Of a stretch of 64,000 nucleotides of DNA, positions 29,090-38,840 are shown piece after piece. Position numbers and translations under genes: made by a program. This stretch comes from Marinobacter sp. BW6 (GTDB taxonomy: Bacteria > Pseudomonadota > Gammaproteobacteria > Pseudomonadales > Oleiphilaceae). How positions within the stretch are numbered: the first letter of the stretch is position 1; the number at the start of each line of letters is the position of its first letter. Where the stretch lies: positions 1,054,001 through 1,118,000 of the forward strand of contig NZ_VIRN01000064.1 of assembly GCF_008107725.1 (NCBI RefSeq), given 5' to 3'. The notes below the pieces were generated by a model, which ran no database searches, was not told where the DNA came from, and worked only from the letters and a program-made list of their open reading frames with translations.

Positions 29090-29434
29090 ATGAGCAAACA
29101 CGATCATATTCTGACGGTAGAGGTGTTCGACCCGGACGGCAGCACCTTCACCTTGCGTGAAGTCTGCGAGCGTGGCGAGTGCCATGCCGAATTTGTTATA
29201 AAGCTGGTGGACTACGGAATTATTGCCCCGCTTGAAGACTCTCCAGAGGCGCGGCAATGGGAATTCGATGTTGCTGCCCTGAGCCGGTTGCGCAAGGCTC
29301 AGAGGTTACAAAAGGACCTGAAAATGAATCTGCCCGGTTTGGCCATGTCACTCGAGTTGCTCGATGAGGTTGAGGAAATGCGCCGGGAAGTGGCCCGCCT
29401 CAATCACCGCATCCGGCAATTGATGGGGGACTAG
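29090..29434 (+). CDS. cbpM: Chaperone modulator CbpM
   Basis: Small inhibitor that binds the J domain of CbpA and blocks both DnaK stimulation and DNA binding. 114 residues: a MerR-like N-terminal part (FTLREVCERGECHAEFVIKLVDYGII) and a C-terminal coiled coil (LELLDEVEEMRREVARLNHRI). The start is ATG at 29090 with a GGAGTAAGG leader. Gene order cbpA-cbpM is conserved in gammaproteobacteria. Confidence 0.93.
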   Translation: MSKHDHILTVEVFDPDGSTFTLREVCERGECHAEFVIKLVDYGIIAPLEDSPEARQWEFDVAALSRLRKAQRLQKDLKMNLPGLAMSLELLDEVEEMRREVARLNHRIRQLMGD

Positions 29435-29446
29435 TCGCTCCCCCGA

Positions 29447-29620
29447 TTATTTCTTCTCTTCCAGCGCCTGAATTTCGGCGTAGATCTTTTCAGCCTCCTC
29501 CATAAGGGTTCCGTGAGTTCTCAGATCGCCATTGCGTTGGGCATTCAGTGCCTTGGCGAGCTTCGCCTCGTATTCCTTCTGCAGCTTTTTCTTCGGATCG
29601 CCTTTCAAAAAACCCAACAT
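29447..29620 (-). CDS. Small DUF6435-like protein
   Basis: 57 residues, charged and helical: MLGFLKGDPKKKLQKEYEAK, then a second half ending AEKIYAEIQALEEKK. The N-terminal (M)xGFLKxDPxKKLxKxY pattern is what I recall for DUF6435, seen in marine gammaproteobacteria. No function is known. It lies convergent to cbpM, 12 bp from its stop, and divergent from the DUF5666 gene. It is short, but codon use is regular and the frame is complete. Confidence 0.75.
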   Translation of the reverse strand: MLGFLKGDPKKKLQKEYEAKLAKALNAQRNGDLRTHGTLMEEAEKIYAEIQALEEKK

Positions 29621-29703
29621 AGTAATGAACCTGTTTTGGCTGAATGTTCAAAGATTTACGTTTTGCGCTCCATAAAGTTCACAAAATTTTCATGATCAGA
29701 AAC

Positions 29704-29762
29704 TGGACAGCTCCAGAAAATGGGATTAAATTCCCAAATACTGAAGTGGGAAAAATATCCCA
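29704..29762 (+). promoter_or_regulatory. Promoter of the DUF5666/DUF6502 locus with two operator palindromes
   Basis: TGGACA (29704-29709) and TAAATT (29727-29732), 17 bp apart, form a plausible sigma70 promoter. Two 16-bp palindromes, TGGGATTAAATTCCCA (29721-29736) and TGGGAAAAATATCCCA (29747-29762), cover the -10 and start region, with centres 26 bp apart. Both have the form TGGGA-N6-TCCCA, which recurs at 31355. Confidence 0.65.
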
Positions 29763-29824
29763 ATTTATGGCTGGGTGGTAAAACGTGGTGCCCGCCGACG
29801 CAATAACAAGCCTGGAGAAAAACG

Positions 29825-31291
29825 ATGAATCGCAAACCTTTGGCAATTGCAGTGAAGTTGGCCATGACCGGCGCCCTGGCCGGTGCCCTTGCCGCCTGTG
29901 GCGGCGGTGGCTCCGGAGACACCTCCACCAGTGGCACCTCATCGGGTACCAGTGTGGGCGCAGTCTCTGGCTTCGGCAGTGTTTACGTTAACGGTACTCG
30001 CTTTGAAACCAATGGTAGCGTCAGCAGCGACGATGGCCTGGAGCGCGAGGACCAGCTCGAAAAGGGCATGATCCTCAAAGTTGAGGGCGACTGGGATGAC
30101 CGTGGCGAAGGCCGGGCCGACAGGGTCAGCTATGACGATACCCTGCGCGGACCGATCTCCGGTATGAGCTGGGACGATGTAACACGCACCGGAAGCCTCA
30201 TGATGCTGGGCCAGACAATCTCATTGGACGGCAAAACTGTCTTCCGCGGCGCCACCCCAACAGCCCTTGCCGGCAACCCCCAGGGATATCGGGTAAGGGT
30301 CAGCGCCTGGCGCCTTGAGGATGGCAGCTTCCGGGCCAGCTTTGTTGGCGCCCGGGCCATCGGTCTGGAATTCGATGACGACAACGAGGTAGAAATTGAA
30401 GGCGTTGTTGCCAACCTGGACACAAGCGCCCAGACCTTCACCATCAACGGTTTCCTGGTTGATTACACCAGTGCTGTCGGCGATGACGACTTCTCCCTGG
30501 ATGATCTGGCAGACGGAATCGTGGTGGAAGTGGAAGGGTATCTGAACGGCAACACCATCATGGCCGAGGAAATCGACGATGAGGATGACCTCTTCGACGA
30601 TGATGACGACGTCGAAATCTCCGGAAGCGTTTACGACTATGAGGCTGCCAGCCGTCAGTTTTCGGTGAACGGGGTGAGAGTCCAGATTAACGGTGGTACC
30701 GAATTCGACGATCTCCGCGAGAGCAGCCTGGCCGATGGCCTGTTTGTGAAAGTGGAAGGGGATTTCGTCAATGGCGTCCTGGTGGCTGAAGAGATCGAAG
30801 GCCGGGAGTCCGATGCCGAGCTGGATGGCCGCATCGAGTCCTTTGATCTGGCCAATGAAACCATGATCGTCAGCGGCGTCAGTGTTCAGCTTACCGGCAA
30901 TACTCTGATTGATGACGACGACGATGACGAAGATGAGCGTCGCAGTCGCGTTCAGGATATCCAGAGCCTGCAGGTGGGTGACTATCTCGAAATCGAGGGT
31001 CGCCAGCGGAGCAGTGACGGCGGATTCCTCGAAGCCATCAGCATTGAGCGCGAAGATGACGACGACGATGACGATTTTGAGCTCGAAGCACGGGTGAATG
31101 CGATCGGGGTCGATTCCATTACCATCATGAATCTTGAGGTGCTCCGTAATGGCTTCAGCCTGTCCGGCGCCCAGGTTGGTGATGAAGTGGAAATCGGGTA
31201 TCGCCAGACCAGCGGTGGCCAGTATGAGCTGACCGACAATGTCGAAGTCGACGACGATAGTAATGACGACGATAGCAGCGATGATGATTGA
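29825..31291 (+). CDS. DUF5666 repeat lipoprotein 1
   Basis: 488 residues. A lipoprotein signal ends in LAAC (Cys25), followed by CGGGGSGDTSTSGTSSG. Mature protein: about five repeats of a ~65-residue beta unit of the DUF5666 type. Each has a core such as VSGFGSVYVNGTRFETN, FTINGFLVDYT or FSVNGVRVQINGGTEF, and ends in a strand like VEGDFVNGVLVAEEIE. Very acidic, with runs of Asp near residues 250, 363 and the C-terminus. The start is ATG 29825 with GGAGA. First gene of a locus with a DUF6502 protein and a second DUF5666 lipoprotein. Function unknown; cell-envelope location is inferred from the lipobox. Confidence 0.88.
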   Translation: MNRKPLAIAVKLAMTGALAGALAACGGGGSGDTSTSGTSSGTSVGAVSGFGSVYVNGTRFETNGSVSSDDGLEREDQLEKGMILKVEGDWDDRGEGRADRVSYDDTLRGPISGMSWDDVTRTGSLMMLGQTISLDGKTVFRGATPTALAGNPQGYRVRVSAWRLEDGSFRASFVGARAIGLEFDDDNEVEIEGVVANLDTSAQTFTINGFLVDYTSAVGDDDFSLDDLADGIVVEVEGYLNGNTIMAEEIDDEDDLFDDDDDVEISGSVYDYEAASRQFSVNGVRVQINGGTEFDDLRESSLADGLFVKVEGDFVNGVLVAEEIEGRESDAELDGRIESFDLANETMIVSGVSVQLTGNTLIDDDDDDEDERRSRVQDIQSLQVGDYLEIEGRQRSSDGGFLEAISIEREDDDDDDDFELEARVNAIGVDSITIMNLEVLRNGFSLSGAQVGDEVEIGYRQTSGGQYELTDNVEVDDDSNDDDSSDDD

Positions 31292-31354
31292 TCATTGAGC
31301 CGCCAGTGCGGGCTGGACTGTTGTCGGCTCGCATTCTGGCTTTCGACGTCGCTA

Positions 31355-31370
31355 TGGGAATACAATCCCA
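31355..31370. promoter_or_regulatory. Third TGGGA-N6-TCCCA palindrome, upstream of the DUF6502 gene
   Basis: TGGGAATACAATCCCA ends three bases before the DUF6502 ATG (31374). It includes TACAAT (31361-31366), a good -10 element, so this site may be an internal promoter/operator giving a very short or leaderless transcript. Same form as the two palindromes at 29721 and 29747. Confidence 0.65.
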
Positions 31371-31373
31371 AAC

Positions 31374-32225
31374 ATGAAAAAGCCAACCCCCCTGCATCAA
31401 GCGCTGTTTCGTATTCTGCGCCCTCTCGCGAGGTTGCTGTTGCGGAACGGCATTCCCTTCGGAGAATTCTCCGAGCTGGTGAAACGTGCCTACGTGGAAG
31501 CCGCCCTGGAGGACTTTACCGACGACCGGCGGAAGCCCACGGATTCACGCGCTGCGGTAATGACCGGGCTGACCCGCAAGGAAGTAAAGCGCCAGCGGGA
31601 GATCCTGGCGGGGGAAAATACGGGAAGCCGGGATGTGCTTCATACCAACCGGGCGTCCCGGGTGGTATCGGGTTGGGTCCACGATGCGGTCTTCCAGGCC
31701 AGGGACGGAGAACCAGCCATGCTGGCGTTCGACGGGCCGGGGAGTTTCAGCGAACTGGTCAAGCGCTACAGCGGTGACATGCCGCCCCGTGCTGTACTGG
31801 ATGAGCTGCTTCGCGTGGACGTGGTTTCGGTCGATGGCGAATCCGGTCGCCTGATATTGCAGCAAAGGGCCTATGTTCCAGCCGGAGACAGCGAGGAAAT
31901 GCTGCAGATTTTCGGTGAGGACGTATCCGATCTCATCGCGACCATTGATCATAATCTGGTCAGTGACGAGTCCGGGCAGCCACCGCTGTTCCAGAGAACC
32001 CTGACCTACAACAACATCCCGCCGGAAGTGATGGAGCGCTGGCGCAGGCACGCAGCCGTCCAGTCACAGTCTCTTCTGGAAGAACTGGACAAGTGGCTTG
32101 GTCCGCATGACCGGGATATATCCGGTCAAGAGGCTGACAGCGAGTCCGCGGAGCCCGTACGAACCGGCGTGAGTATCTTCTTCTTTGAAGAGCCGGCTGA
32201 AAAAGGTGGCCAGCGTGGAGAATAA
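31374..32225 (+). CDS. DUF6502 family protein, candidate DNA-binding regulator
   Basis: 283 residues, no signal peptide or TM segment, so cytoplasmic. The N-terminus LHQALFRILRPLARLLLRNG is the family signature, followed by GIPFGEFSELVKRAYVEAA. Residues ~57-78 (SRAAVMTGLTRKEVKRQREI) read like a helix-turn-helix recognition segment. The gene sits between two DUF5666 lipoproteins and its start abuts a palindrome matching two upstream of the first lipoprotein. Role as their repressor is inference. No Shine-Dalgarno is visible before ATG 31374. Confidence 0.8.
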   Translation: MKKPTPLHQALFRILRPLARLLLRNGIPFGEFSELVKRAYVEAALEDFTDDRRKPTDSRAAVMTGLTRKEVKRQREILAGENTGSRDVLHTNRASRVVSGWVHDAVFQARDGEPAMLAFDGPGSFSELVKRYSGDMPPRAVLDELLRVDVVSVDGESGRLILQQRAYVPAGDSEEMLQIFGEDVSDLIATIDHNLVSDESGQPPLFQRTLTYNNIPPEVMERWRRHAAVQSQSLLEELDKWLGPHDRDISGQEADSESAEPVRTGVSIFFFEEPAEKGGQRGE

Positions 32226-32302
32226 AACAATTCTCCGCAGGCGCTTTAACCAAGCGATATGACAGATACCGGCCAGGAACGCCGGTTATGGAGATAAAGG
32301 TT

Positions 32303-33784
32303 ATGAAACGGCACATCTTCAATCGTGTTATCGGACTGGCAGCCGGCACAGTGGTCTTCGGGGCGATCTCCGCCTGCGGCGGCGCGGGTGGTGGAGGCCT
32401 GGATGTTGCCGATGGTGGTATACGGGGCACCGGTTCCAGCGTTGGGCCGGTTTCCGGGTTCGGGAGTGTTTTCGTTAATGGCGTGGAGTTTTCAACTGAT
32501 CGAACCGTGGCTGGTGACGACGGAATCAGTCAAGAGTCGCGACTGGTTGTGGGCATGATCCTTCGGGTCGACGGGGATTGGCGTGATACCGGGCTTGGGG
32601 ATGCAGATGCCGTCGAGTACGACGATACCCTGCGTGGCGCAATGCAGGTGCTGACTCCTTGGGACCCTGTCACCAAAACCGCAACGGTTCAGATTCTCGG
32701 CCAGACAGTAAGAATAGATTCCCAGACTGTGGTTAAAGGCAAATTGGTGGAAAACTTCGCCAATGGCGATTTCGTGAGAATGTCTGGCTGGCGTCTTCCC
32801 AACGGGGAGTTCCGTGCGAGTTATATTGGGCTCAGGACACAGAGCAACAGCGACGACTTTGACGAGTTAAATGAGGTTGAGCTTGAGGGTGTAATTTCGA
32901 ATCTTACCGGGACTGAATTCCAGATTGGACCTCAGTTGGTGAATTACACCGCAGCGACCTTCGATGGGCTGACTCAGGCCGACCTTGCGGATGGTGTATC
33001 GGTCGAAGTTGAAGGTTCACTTTCTGCTGGCACCTTTATGGCTCAAGAAATCAGGCCGGATGATTCTCGCCGATACCTGCCGGGAACAGAAGACGACATT
33101 GAGTTCGTTGGCCCGGTATCGGTTGCCTTTAATCAGTCAATACAGTCCTTTACAGCTAACGGCATTAAAGTGCTCGTGAACAGTGGCACTCAGTTTGATG
33201 GTCTTGCCGGCCCAAATGATCTGGTTGCGGGCATCCTGGTTCAGGTTGAGGGAGTCTTTGAAGCCGACGGTTCTGTGACTGCCGAGGAAATTGAGCTAAG
33301 GGAAGCTGAGTCTGAGATTAAAGGCGGTCCGGCCGAGCAGTTTGATTACAGTAAGCAGCAACTTTCACTCGGTGGGGTGTTGGTGCAGATCACGCCGCTG
33401 ACCATAATCACTGACGAGGATGATATCCGGCTGTCTCTTGTGGACCTTGAGTCTAATAACGAGCTTGAGATTGGCGGGATCGAACGAATCGGTGATGGCG
33501 GTCAGGTGTTCTTGGAGGCCCTGAAAATCGAGCTAGAGGATGAGGCGCCGGAGGGAAAATTCGAATTGGTTGGAAGAATCGCTGAAATGGTTAACGATCG
33601 AATTCAGGTACTGGGTGTGGATCTCTACATCGTTACGGATACCGACTTTGACAGAACATCTCGTAGTCAACTGCAACAGCAATTTGATGATGGCGAGCGG
33701 CCCCTAGTAGAGGTCGAGTACGAATTCGTCGGAACACGCTATGTAATCGATGAAATCGAACTCGAAGAAAACGATGACGATTAA
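32303..33784 (+). CDS. DUF5666 repeat lipoprotein 2
   Basis: 493 residues, paralogue of the lipoprotein at 29825. Lipobox ISAC places the lipidated residue at Cys25, followed by Gly-rich CGGAGGGG. The opening mature segment GPVSGFGSVFVNGVEFSTDR nearly repeats that of paralogue 1, and VEYDDTLRG matches its VSYDDTLRG. Several DUF5666 units follow. It is less Asp-rich and ends ELEENDDD. ATG 32303 has GGAG nine bases upstream; an in-frame ATG at 32288 lacks one. No copy of the palindrome precedes it, so it may be expressed by read-through from the DUF6502 gene. Confidence 0.87.
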   Translation: MKRHIFNRVIGLAAGTVVFGAISACGGAGGGGLDVADGGIRGTGSSVGPVSGFGSVFVNGVEFSTDRTVAGDDGISQESRLVVGMILRVDGDWRDTGLGDADAVEYDDTLRGAMQVLTPWDPVTKTATVQILGQTVRIDSQTVVKGKLVENFANGDFVRMSGWRLPNGEFRASYIGLRTQSNSDDFDELNEVELEGVISNLTGTEFQIGPQLVNYTAATFDGLTQADLADGVSVEVEGSLSAGTFMAQEIRPDDSRRYLPGTEDDIEFVGPVSVAFNQSIQSFTANGIKVLVNSGTQFDGLAGPNDLVAGILVQVEGVFEADGSVTAEEIELREAESEIKGGPAEQFDYSKQQLSLGGVLVQITPLTIITDEDDIRLSLVDLESNNELEIGGIERIGDGGQVFLEALKIELEDEAPEGKFELVGRIAEMVNDRIQVLGVDLYIVTDTDFDRTSRSQLQQQFDDGERPLVEVEYEFVGTRYVIDEIELEENDDD

Positions 33785-33788
33785 CTAC

Positions 33789-33829
33789 AAAACCCGTACA
33801 TAAATGCGGCCCACGTCGGCCCGGGTTTT
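33789..33829 (+). terminator. Probable terminator after DUF5666 gene 2
   Basis: AAAACCCG (33789-33796) pairs with CGGGTTTT (33822-33829) around a 25-nt loop, just after the stop. The stem is short relative to the loop, so confidence is moderate. Confidence 0.5.
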
Positions 33830-33911
33830 GCTATACATACGGACATGCTATGCAGGGACGCTGTTACTGACTGTGCAGGATGCATGAAGCACACATGCTA
33901 GCGGAGTCCGT

Positions 33912-35852
33912 ATGTCACTCAGTTTTATCCGGCGGCTGATCTCAAGCCGCCTTCTCCGACCGGTTTTTGTTGTTCTGGTGGTTGCCGGTCTGGTTCAGGT
34001 CGTGGTCAGCCAGTGGCTGATTTCCAGCCAGGTAGAGCGCCTGGTAGACACCGCAGGGTCCGCCCTTGAGGCCAGCAGCGAGCAGGTCAGCGCCTCCTTC
34101 GGAGATACCCGGGAAGATGTTCGAACACGTCTGGAGACCATGCGGCAGAAGACCACCGATGAACTTTCCGCGGAACTCACCCGTCAGCAGACTGCGCAAC
34201 AGGAACGCGTTGCCGGCAATGTTCGCACTGCTGTCATGGCGGAAGCCCAGGGACTGGCAGACGTACTTGCGGCCGTCGCCGCTCCGCTGATCTGGGATCG
34301 GGATGTACCTCGCCTTACCGACCTGGTGGAGTTGGCCGACGCTCGGGAATCTGTTCTGTTCGCGGTTTACTACGACCAGTACGGCGACCGTCTGACCCGT
34401 TATGTGGATCGCACCGATGATCGAGTGCGCACTTTAATGGAGCAGGGGGAAGGTCGTGGTGCGGCAAATCGGGTCCTGGATGCGGCAAGCCGTGACCCGA
34501 ACGTGGTGATTATTACCGCCGACATCGCGCCGCAGGGTTCCGCCATTGGTCAGCTGAAGCTGGGATTGTCCCTGGAAGGCATTAATCGGGATCTCGCCGC
34601 TCTGGAAGAAGAATTCAGTACCACGATCACCGGCAGCATCGATGCACTTCGTGACACCCTGGAGGCGGAAACCGAGCAGGTGAATCAGCGCCTCCAGCAG
34701 CAGCTGGCCGGTATGGACGCCGACACCCGATCCAGAATCCAGAGCACCGTGGAAGCGCTGAATGCCGAAGCCTCAAGCCTCTCGGCCAATCTCAGTATGC
34801 TGGCGATTGGCTCAGTAGTGGTTCTGATTGTGCTGGTGGCACTGGTCCTGGGTGGCGGGCTGCTGCCCCGTGTGTTCCGTTTAAGCTCGGCGATCTGGAG
34901 TATCGCCGATGGTGAGGCGGATCTCACCCGTCGGGTATCCATGAGAGGCAGGGATGAGCTCACCGAAATGGCCCAGGGCGTGAACCGGTTTATTGGCCGT
35001 ATTCAGGAGCTGGTCTCCGACGTTAAAGAGTCTGCGGAATCGGCCGCTGGCCAGGCCCAGGCTCAGGGGGACGTCAGCCGCAGCGCGGTCGCCGCGGTCA
35101 CCCGGCAGGAGCAGGATGTGGCCGAGGTTTCGGGAACCATGGATGCCATGTCCCGCAGCATCTCTGAGGTGGCTGAGAACATTCAGGACATCGCCGGTTC
35201 GGTGAGTAACGTCAGTTCCGAGAGCGAGGCCACCGCGGGTATATCCCGGGAAGTGCGAAACCGGCTGGATCAGGTAGTACGTAATGTTGAGCAGGCGGTC
35301 GATGCGGTGAATCAGCTGGACCACCAGAGCAAGGAGATCGGTTCGGTGCTGTCGGTGATTGGTGCTATTGCAGAGCAAACTAATTTGCTGGCTCTAAATG
35401 CCGCCATCGAGGCTGCCCGGGCAGGGGAATCCGGCCGGGGCTTTGCTGTGGTGGCCGATGAAGTCCGGACTCTGGCAAGTCGTACCCAGGAATCCACCAC
35501 GGAGATCCAGTCCATCATTGAGCGTTTGCAGAAGGGCAGCCAACAGGCGGTCAGTGCCATTGGCGAGGTATCTGGCCAGGTTGCCGAGTCTTCTTCAGAG
35601 TTCCGCCGGGCCGACGAGCATTTTGACCGGATCAATCAGCTGCTTGCCAGCCTTCAGGACCGGGCCCTGGCCATTTCATCGGTGGCAGAAGAGCAGGGCC
35701 GGCACGCCAGTGAGGTCAGCGTCAGCGTCAGCGATATCGCCACTTCTTCACAGGAGACGGTCGATGCGATTGAGCGCTCTGATAAGGCCAGTGGCCAGAT
35801 TAGCCTTACACTGACCTCGTTGAAGGATAAAGCCTCACAGTTCCGGGTCTAA
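33912..35852 (+). CDS. Methyl-accepting chemotaxis protein
   Basis: 646-residue transmembrane chemoreceptor. TM1 at ~15-35, periplasmic helical region to ~290, TM2 at ~295-316 ([20 protein letters not shown]), a HAMP domain to ~368, then the signalling coiled coil. The tip is [24 protein letters not shown], and [20 protein letters not shown] follows. Signals go to CheA/CheW. There is no C-terminal CheR/CheB pentapeptide. The ligand is unknown. The 3' end overlaps the convergent nitronate monooxygenase-like gene by 18 bp. Confidence 0.94.
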   Translation: MSLSFIRRLISSRLLRPVFVVLVVAGLVQVVVSQWLISSQVERLVDTAGSALEASSEQVSASFGDTREDVRTRLETMRQKTTDELSAELTRQQTAQQERVAGNVRTAVMAEAQGLADVLAAVAAPLIWDRDVPRLTDLVELADARESVLFAVYYDQYGDRLTRYVDRTDDRVRTLMEQGEGRGAANRVLDAASRDPNVVIITADIAPQGSAIGQLKLGLSLEGINRDLAALEEEFSTTITGSIDALRDTLEAETEQVNQRLQQQLAGMDADTRSRIQSTVEALNAEASSLSANLSMLAIGSVVVLIVLVALVLGGGLLPRVFRLSSAIWSIADGEADLTRRVSMRGRDELTEMAQGVNRFIGRIQELVSDVKESAESAAGQAQAQGDVSRSAVAAVTRQEQDVAEVSGTMDAMSRSISEVAENIQDIAGSVSNVSSESEATAGISREVRNRLDQVVRNVEQAVDAVNQLDHQSKEIGSVLSVIGAIAEQTNLLALNAAIEAARAGESGRGFAVVADEVRTLASRTQESTTEIQSIIERLQKGSQQAVSAIGEVSGQVAESSSEFRRADEHFDRINQLLASLQDRALAISSVAEEQGRHASEVSVSVSDIATSSQETVDAIERSDKASGQISLTLTSLKDKASQFRV

Positions 35853-36806
35853 ACGGGCCCGGGCGCTCCTGTATTCGTCGGTCAGACGGCTCACCAGATC
35901 CGGCACGGTCAATACGTCGTGGATCTGACTCACCCCCTGGCCGGCGGACCACACGGTTTTCCACGCCTTGGCTTCGTCATCAATGGGCTTCAGCTTTTCC
36001 CCGTAGTTGATCTCTCCGGCCTGGTTCAGCTTGTCCATGGGGAAACCGGCCGCCTCCAGACTCTGGCGCATGAAGCTGGCGGGCACACCGGACACCGCTG
36101 GAGTGTGGATGATATCGCCAGACACCGCCTCAATGATCATGTTTCGATAGGCCTCGTCGGCCTGGGACTCAACGGTATTGATGAACCGGGTGCCCATGTA
36201 GGCCAGGTCGGCGCCCAGGGCCTGGGCCGCCAGCAGGTCCTCACCATGGGACAGCCCGCCGGCCAGCAGAATTGTGCCGTCGAAGACTTCCCGAATTTCA
36301 TGCACCAGAACAAACGGGTTGATGGTTCCCGCATGGCCACCGGCGCCCGCCGCCACGGCGATGATGCCGTCGACATCAGCCTCTGCTGCCTTACGGGCAT
36401 GCTTCTGGTTGGTCACGTCGTGGAACACCACGCCACCATAGCTGTGCACCGCTTCCACCACCTGGCTGGCGGCGCCAAGGGAAGTAATGATGATAGGCAC
36501 CTCGTGTTTGACGCACAGCTCCAGATCCGCCTGCCATCGAGGATTGGTCCGATGCACAATCAGGTTCACGGCGTAGGGCGCCGTTTTTACGTGCGGGTTC
36601 GTGCGTCGGAACGCTGCCAGCTCGTTGTTCATCTGGATCAGCCAGTCTTCGAAACCCTCGCTGGTGCGCTGATTCAGTGCCGGGAAACTGCCAACGATGC
36701 CCTGCTTGCAGCAGGCAAGCGCCAGTTCCGGTCCTGAGATCAGGAACATGGGGGCGGCGACCAGAGGCAGGGAGAGGGTTTCCTTCAGGGACGTGGGCAA
36801 AGGCAT
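35835..36806 (-). CDS. NAD(P)H-dependent flavin oxidoreductase / nitronate monooxygenase family
   Basis: 323-residue FMN-dependent TIM barrel of the 2-nitropropane dioxygenase family. Motifs: [20 protein letters not shown] at the N-terminus, [12 protein letters not shown] (FMN phosphate region), [29 protein letters not shown] and [15 protein letters not shown]. Substrates could be nitronates or enoyl thioesters; the family is broad and this member cannot be narrowed. Start ATG at 36806. Standalone gene, divergent from the DsbA-like gene. Confidence 0.88.
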   Translation of the reverse strand: MPLPTSLKETLSLPLVAAPMFLISGPELALACCKQGIVGSFPALNQRTSEGFEDWLIQMNNELAAFRRTNPHVKTAPYAVNLIVHRTNPRWQADLELCVKHEVPIIITSLGAASQVVEAVHSYGGVVFHDVTNQKHARKAAEADVDGIIAVAAGAGGHAGTINPFVLVHEIREVFDGTILLAGGLSHGEDLLAAQALGADLAYMGTRFINTVESQADEAYRNMIIEAVSGDIIHTPAVSGVPASFMRQSLEAAGFPMDKLNQAGEINYGEKLKPIDDEAKAWKTVWSAGQGVSQIHDVLTVPDLVSRLTDEYRSARARLDPEL

Positions 36807-36933
36807 TAGGATTCCTTAATTTTTGTTGGAACTTTTGTAGGATATAAAGGATCTTAGCGTGCCATGCCGGATCTGAAAACGGTCGCGAGCTAATTAATTT
36901 CGGAAACCAGAAACACAATAAGGAGTCCCCTCC

Positions 36934-37665
36934 ATGGGTGAAGCAAAACGTCGCAAGGGAACCGGCGCACCGCCTCCCAGAAACGCAAAATCCAACAAGC
37001 CGCTCTATGCCGGCATTGGTGTGCTGGTTCTGGCCGCCGTGGTTCTTGGCGTCTTTTTCCTGACCGCCGCACCGGAACCGACCTCTGACGAGCTGCCTGT
37101 GGCCGCGTCCAACGCTGAGGACTTCCCTGCCCAGCTGGACCAGTACGGCGTTTCTGTCGGTCCCGAAGATGCCCCGGTGGTGGTACGTGAGTTTGCTGAT
37201 TACCAATGCCCGGCCTGCGGCAACTTTTCTTCTGCCAGCAAACAGTTGAAGCAGGAGTATGTGGATGCGGGCAAGGTCCGGTTCGTCTACTTTGATCTGC
37301 CGTTGCAGCAGCACAAGAACGCCATGCCTGCCGCCCAGGCAGCCCGCTGTGCCGGTGATCAGGACGCCTACTGGGCCATGCACGATCGCCTTTACGATTC
37401 CCAGGCCGAATGGAGCGGCTCGAACGATCCGGTTGCCACCTTCACCCGGTACGCTGGGGATCTCGGCCTGGAAGAACGCCGTTTTCGCAGCTGCATGACG
37501 ACTGAGCTGCACCGGGAGGCTGTTGAGCAGAGCCGTCAGGCGGCGATGCAATTGAGGGTGACCAGCACGCCAACCGTACTGGTGGACAACATCCGGCTAA
37601 CACGGCCTGGCTGGGGGCAGCTTTCTGCCGTGGTTGAGCGTGAACTGGCCAATGAGGCGGACTGA
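36934..37665 (+). CDS. Membrane-anchored DsbA-like thioredoxin-fold protein
   Basis: 243 residues. A short basic N-terminus ([11 protein letters not shown]) is followed by one TM segment (~25-45) and a periplasmic thioredoxin fold of the DsbA/DSBA_oxidored type. The active-site motif CPAC is at 92-95, and the cis-Pro loop is TSTPTVLV near residue 208. Likely a periplasmic disulfide oxidase, reductase or isomerase. ATG 36934 has AAGGAG upstream. No electron partner (DsbB/DsbD) lies next to it, so direction of electron flow is open. Confidence 0.88.
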   Translation: MGEAKRRKGTGAPPPRNAKSNKPLYAGIGVLVLAAVVLGVFFLTAAPEPTSDELPVAASNAEDFPAQLDQYGVSVGPEDAPVVVREFADYQCPACGNFSSASKQLKQEYVDAGKVRFVYFDLPLQQHKNAMPAAQAARCAGDQDAYWAMHDRLYDSQAEWSGSNDPVATFTRYAGDLGLEERRFRSCMTTELHREAVEQSRQAAMQLRVTSTPTVLVDNIRLTRPGWGQLSAVVERELANEAD

Positions 37666-37799
37666 CGCTCTGGTCCCCGGATAACCCGCACTTGATCGTG
37701 AGCCTGAGTTGGTTAAAATTTGCGCCCTCTCAGGCTTCGGCCTTTGAACAACCCCTAAACCATGCTCCGGATTTACGGTCCGGCCCGCAGGAGAAGATG

Positions 37800-38819
37800 A
37801 TGAGCAACGAAGTGGTTGTCTGCGCACTGTATAAGTTCGCAGTCCTGAACGATTACAAATCCCTCCGCCAGCCGCTGCTGGACCTGATGCTTGAGAAAGA
37901 CGTGCACGGCACTTTGTTGCTGGCGCGCGAGGGCATCAACGGCACCATCGCCGGCAGCCGCGAAGGCATTGATGCCGTGAAAGCCTGGATCGCCAGCGAC
38001 GAGCGGTTCGACGGCATTGATTACAAAGAGTCCTTCGTGGACATCCAGCCGTTCAAGCGCACCAAGGTGAAGCTCAAGAAAGAGATCGTCACCATGGGCG
38101 TGGACGGTATCGATCCGAAGCGTATTGTCGGTACGTATGTGGACCCGAAGGAATGGAATGATCTGATCTCCGATCCAGAGGTGGTGCTGGTGGACACCCG
38201 CAACCAGTACGAAGTGGAAATCGGCACTTTTAAAAATGCCGTCAATCCGGCCACCGATACCTTTCGCGAGTTTCCGGAATACGTGAAGCAGAACCTGGAT
38301 CCTTCGACGCACAAGAAGGTGGCCATGTTTTGTACCGGTGGTATCCGTTGCGAGAAATCCACCGCCTATCTCAAGGAGCAGGGTTTCGAGGAGGTCTATC
38401 ACCTTAAGGGCGGCATCCTGAAATACCTGGAAGAAGTGCCGGAAGAACAGAGCCTGTGGCACGGAGAGTGCTTCGTGTTTGATGACCGGGTCACAGTCAA
38501 TCACCGGTTGGAGCGCGGCGATTTCGATCAGTGCCACGCGTGCCGCAGACCGATCACCGAAGAGGACAAGCAGCGTCCCGAGTATGAGCAGGGTGTCAGC
38601 TGTCATCGGTGCATCGATTCGCTGACCGAAGAGCAAAAAGCCCGATTCGCAGAGCGTGAACGTCAGATGCGCTTGGCTGAACAGCGCGGCGAGGCCCATG
38701 TTGGCGGCGAAGCAGCGCGCATCATTGCAGAGCGTAAAGCCCGGAAAAAGGCTGAGAGAGAATATCAGGCGCGTAAAAGCCTGGCTGGTGAAAAGGCCAG
38801 GAAAACAGAGGGCGCCTGA
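37800..38819 (+). CDS. trhO: tRNA uridine(34) hydroxylase TrhO (rhodanese family)
   Basis: Oxygen-dependent hydroxylation of U34 in tRNA, the first step to 5-carboxymethoxyuridine or methoxyuridine; formerly YceA. 339 residues: an N-terminal acylphosphatase-like domain ([17 protein letters not shown]), a rhodanese domain (~125-220) with catalytic Cys178 in [11 protein letters not shown], and a C-terminal Cys pair region (CHACRRPI...CHRCID) plus a basic coiled tail. Start ATG 37800, with AGGAG six bases upstream; ATG 37797 is an alternative. Followed 21 bp later by the DUF481 gene. Confidence 0.95.
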   Translation: MSNEVVVCALYKFAVLNDYKSLRQPLLDLMLEKDVHGTLLLAREGINGTIAGSREGIDAVKAWIASDERFDGIDYKESFVDIQPFKRTKVKLKKEIVTMGVDGIDPKRIVGTYVDPKEWNDLISDPEVVLVDTRNQYEVEIGTFKNAVNPATDTFREFPEYVKQNLDPSTHKKVAMFCTGGIRCEKSTAYLKEQGFEEVYHLKGGILKYLEEVPEEQSLWHGECFVFDDRVTVNHRLERGDFDQCHACRRPITEEDKQRPEYEQGVSCHRCIDSLTEEQKARFAERERQMRLAEQRGEAHVGGEAARIIAERKARKKAEREYQARKSLAGEKARKTEGA

Positions 38820-38840
38820 CCAACCCAAACAGGAGACTTC

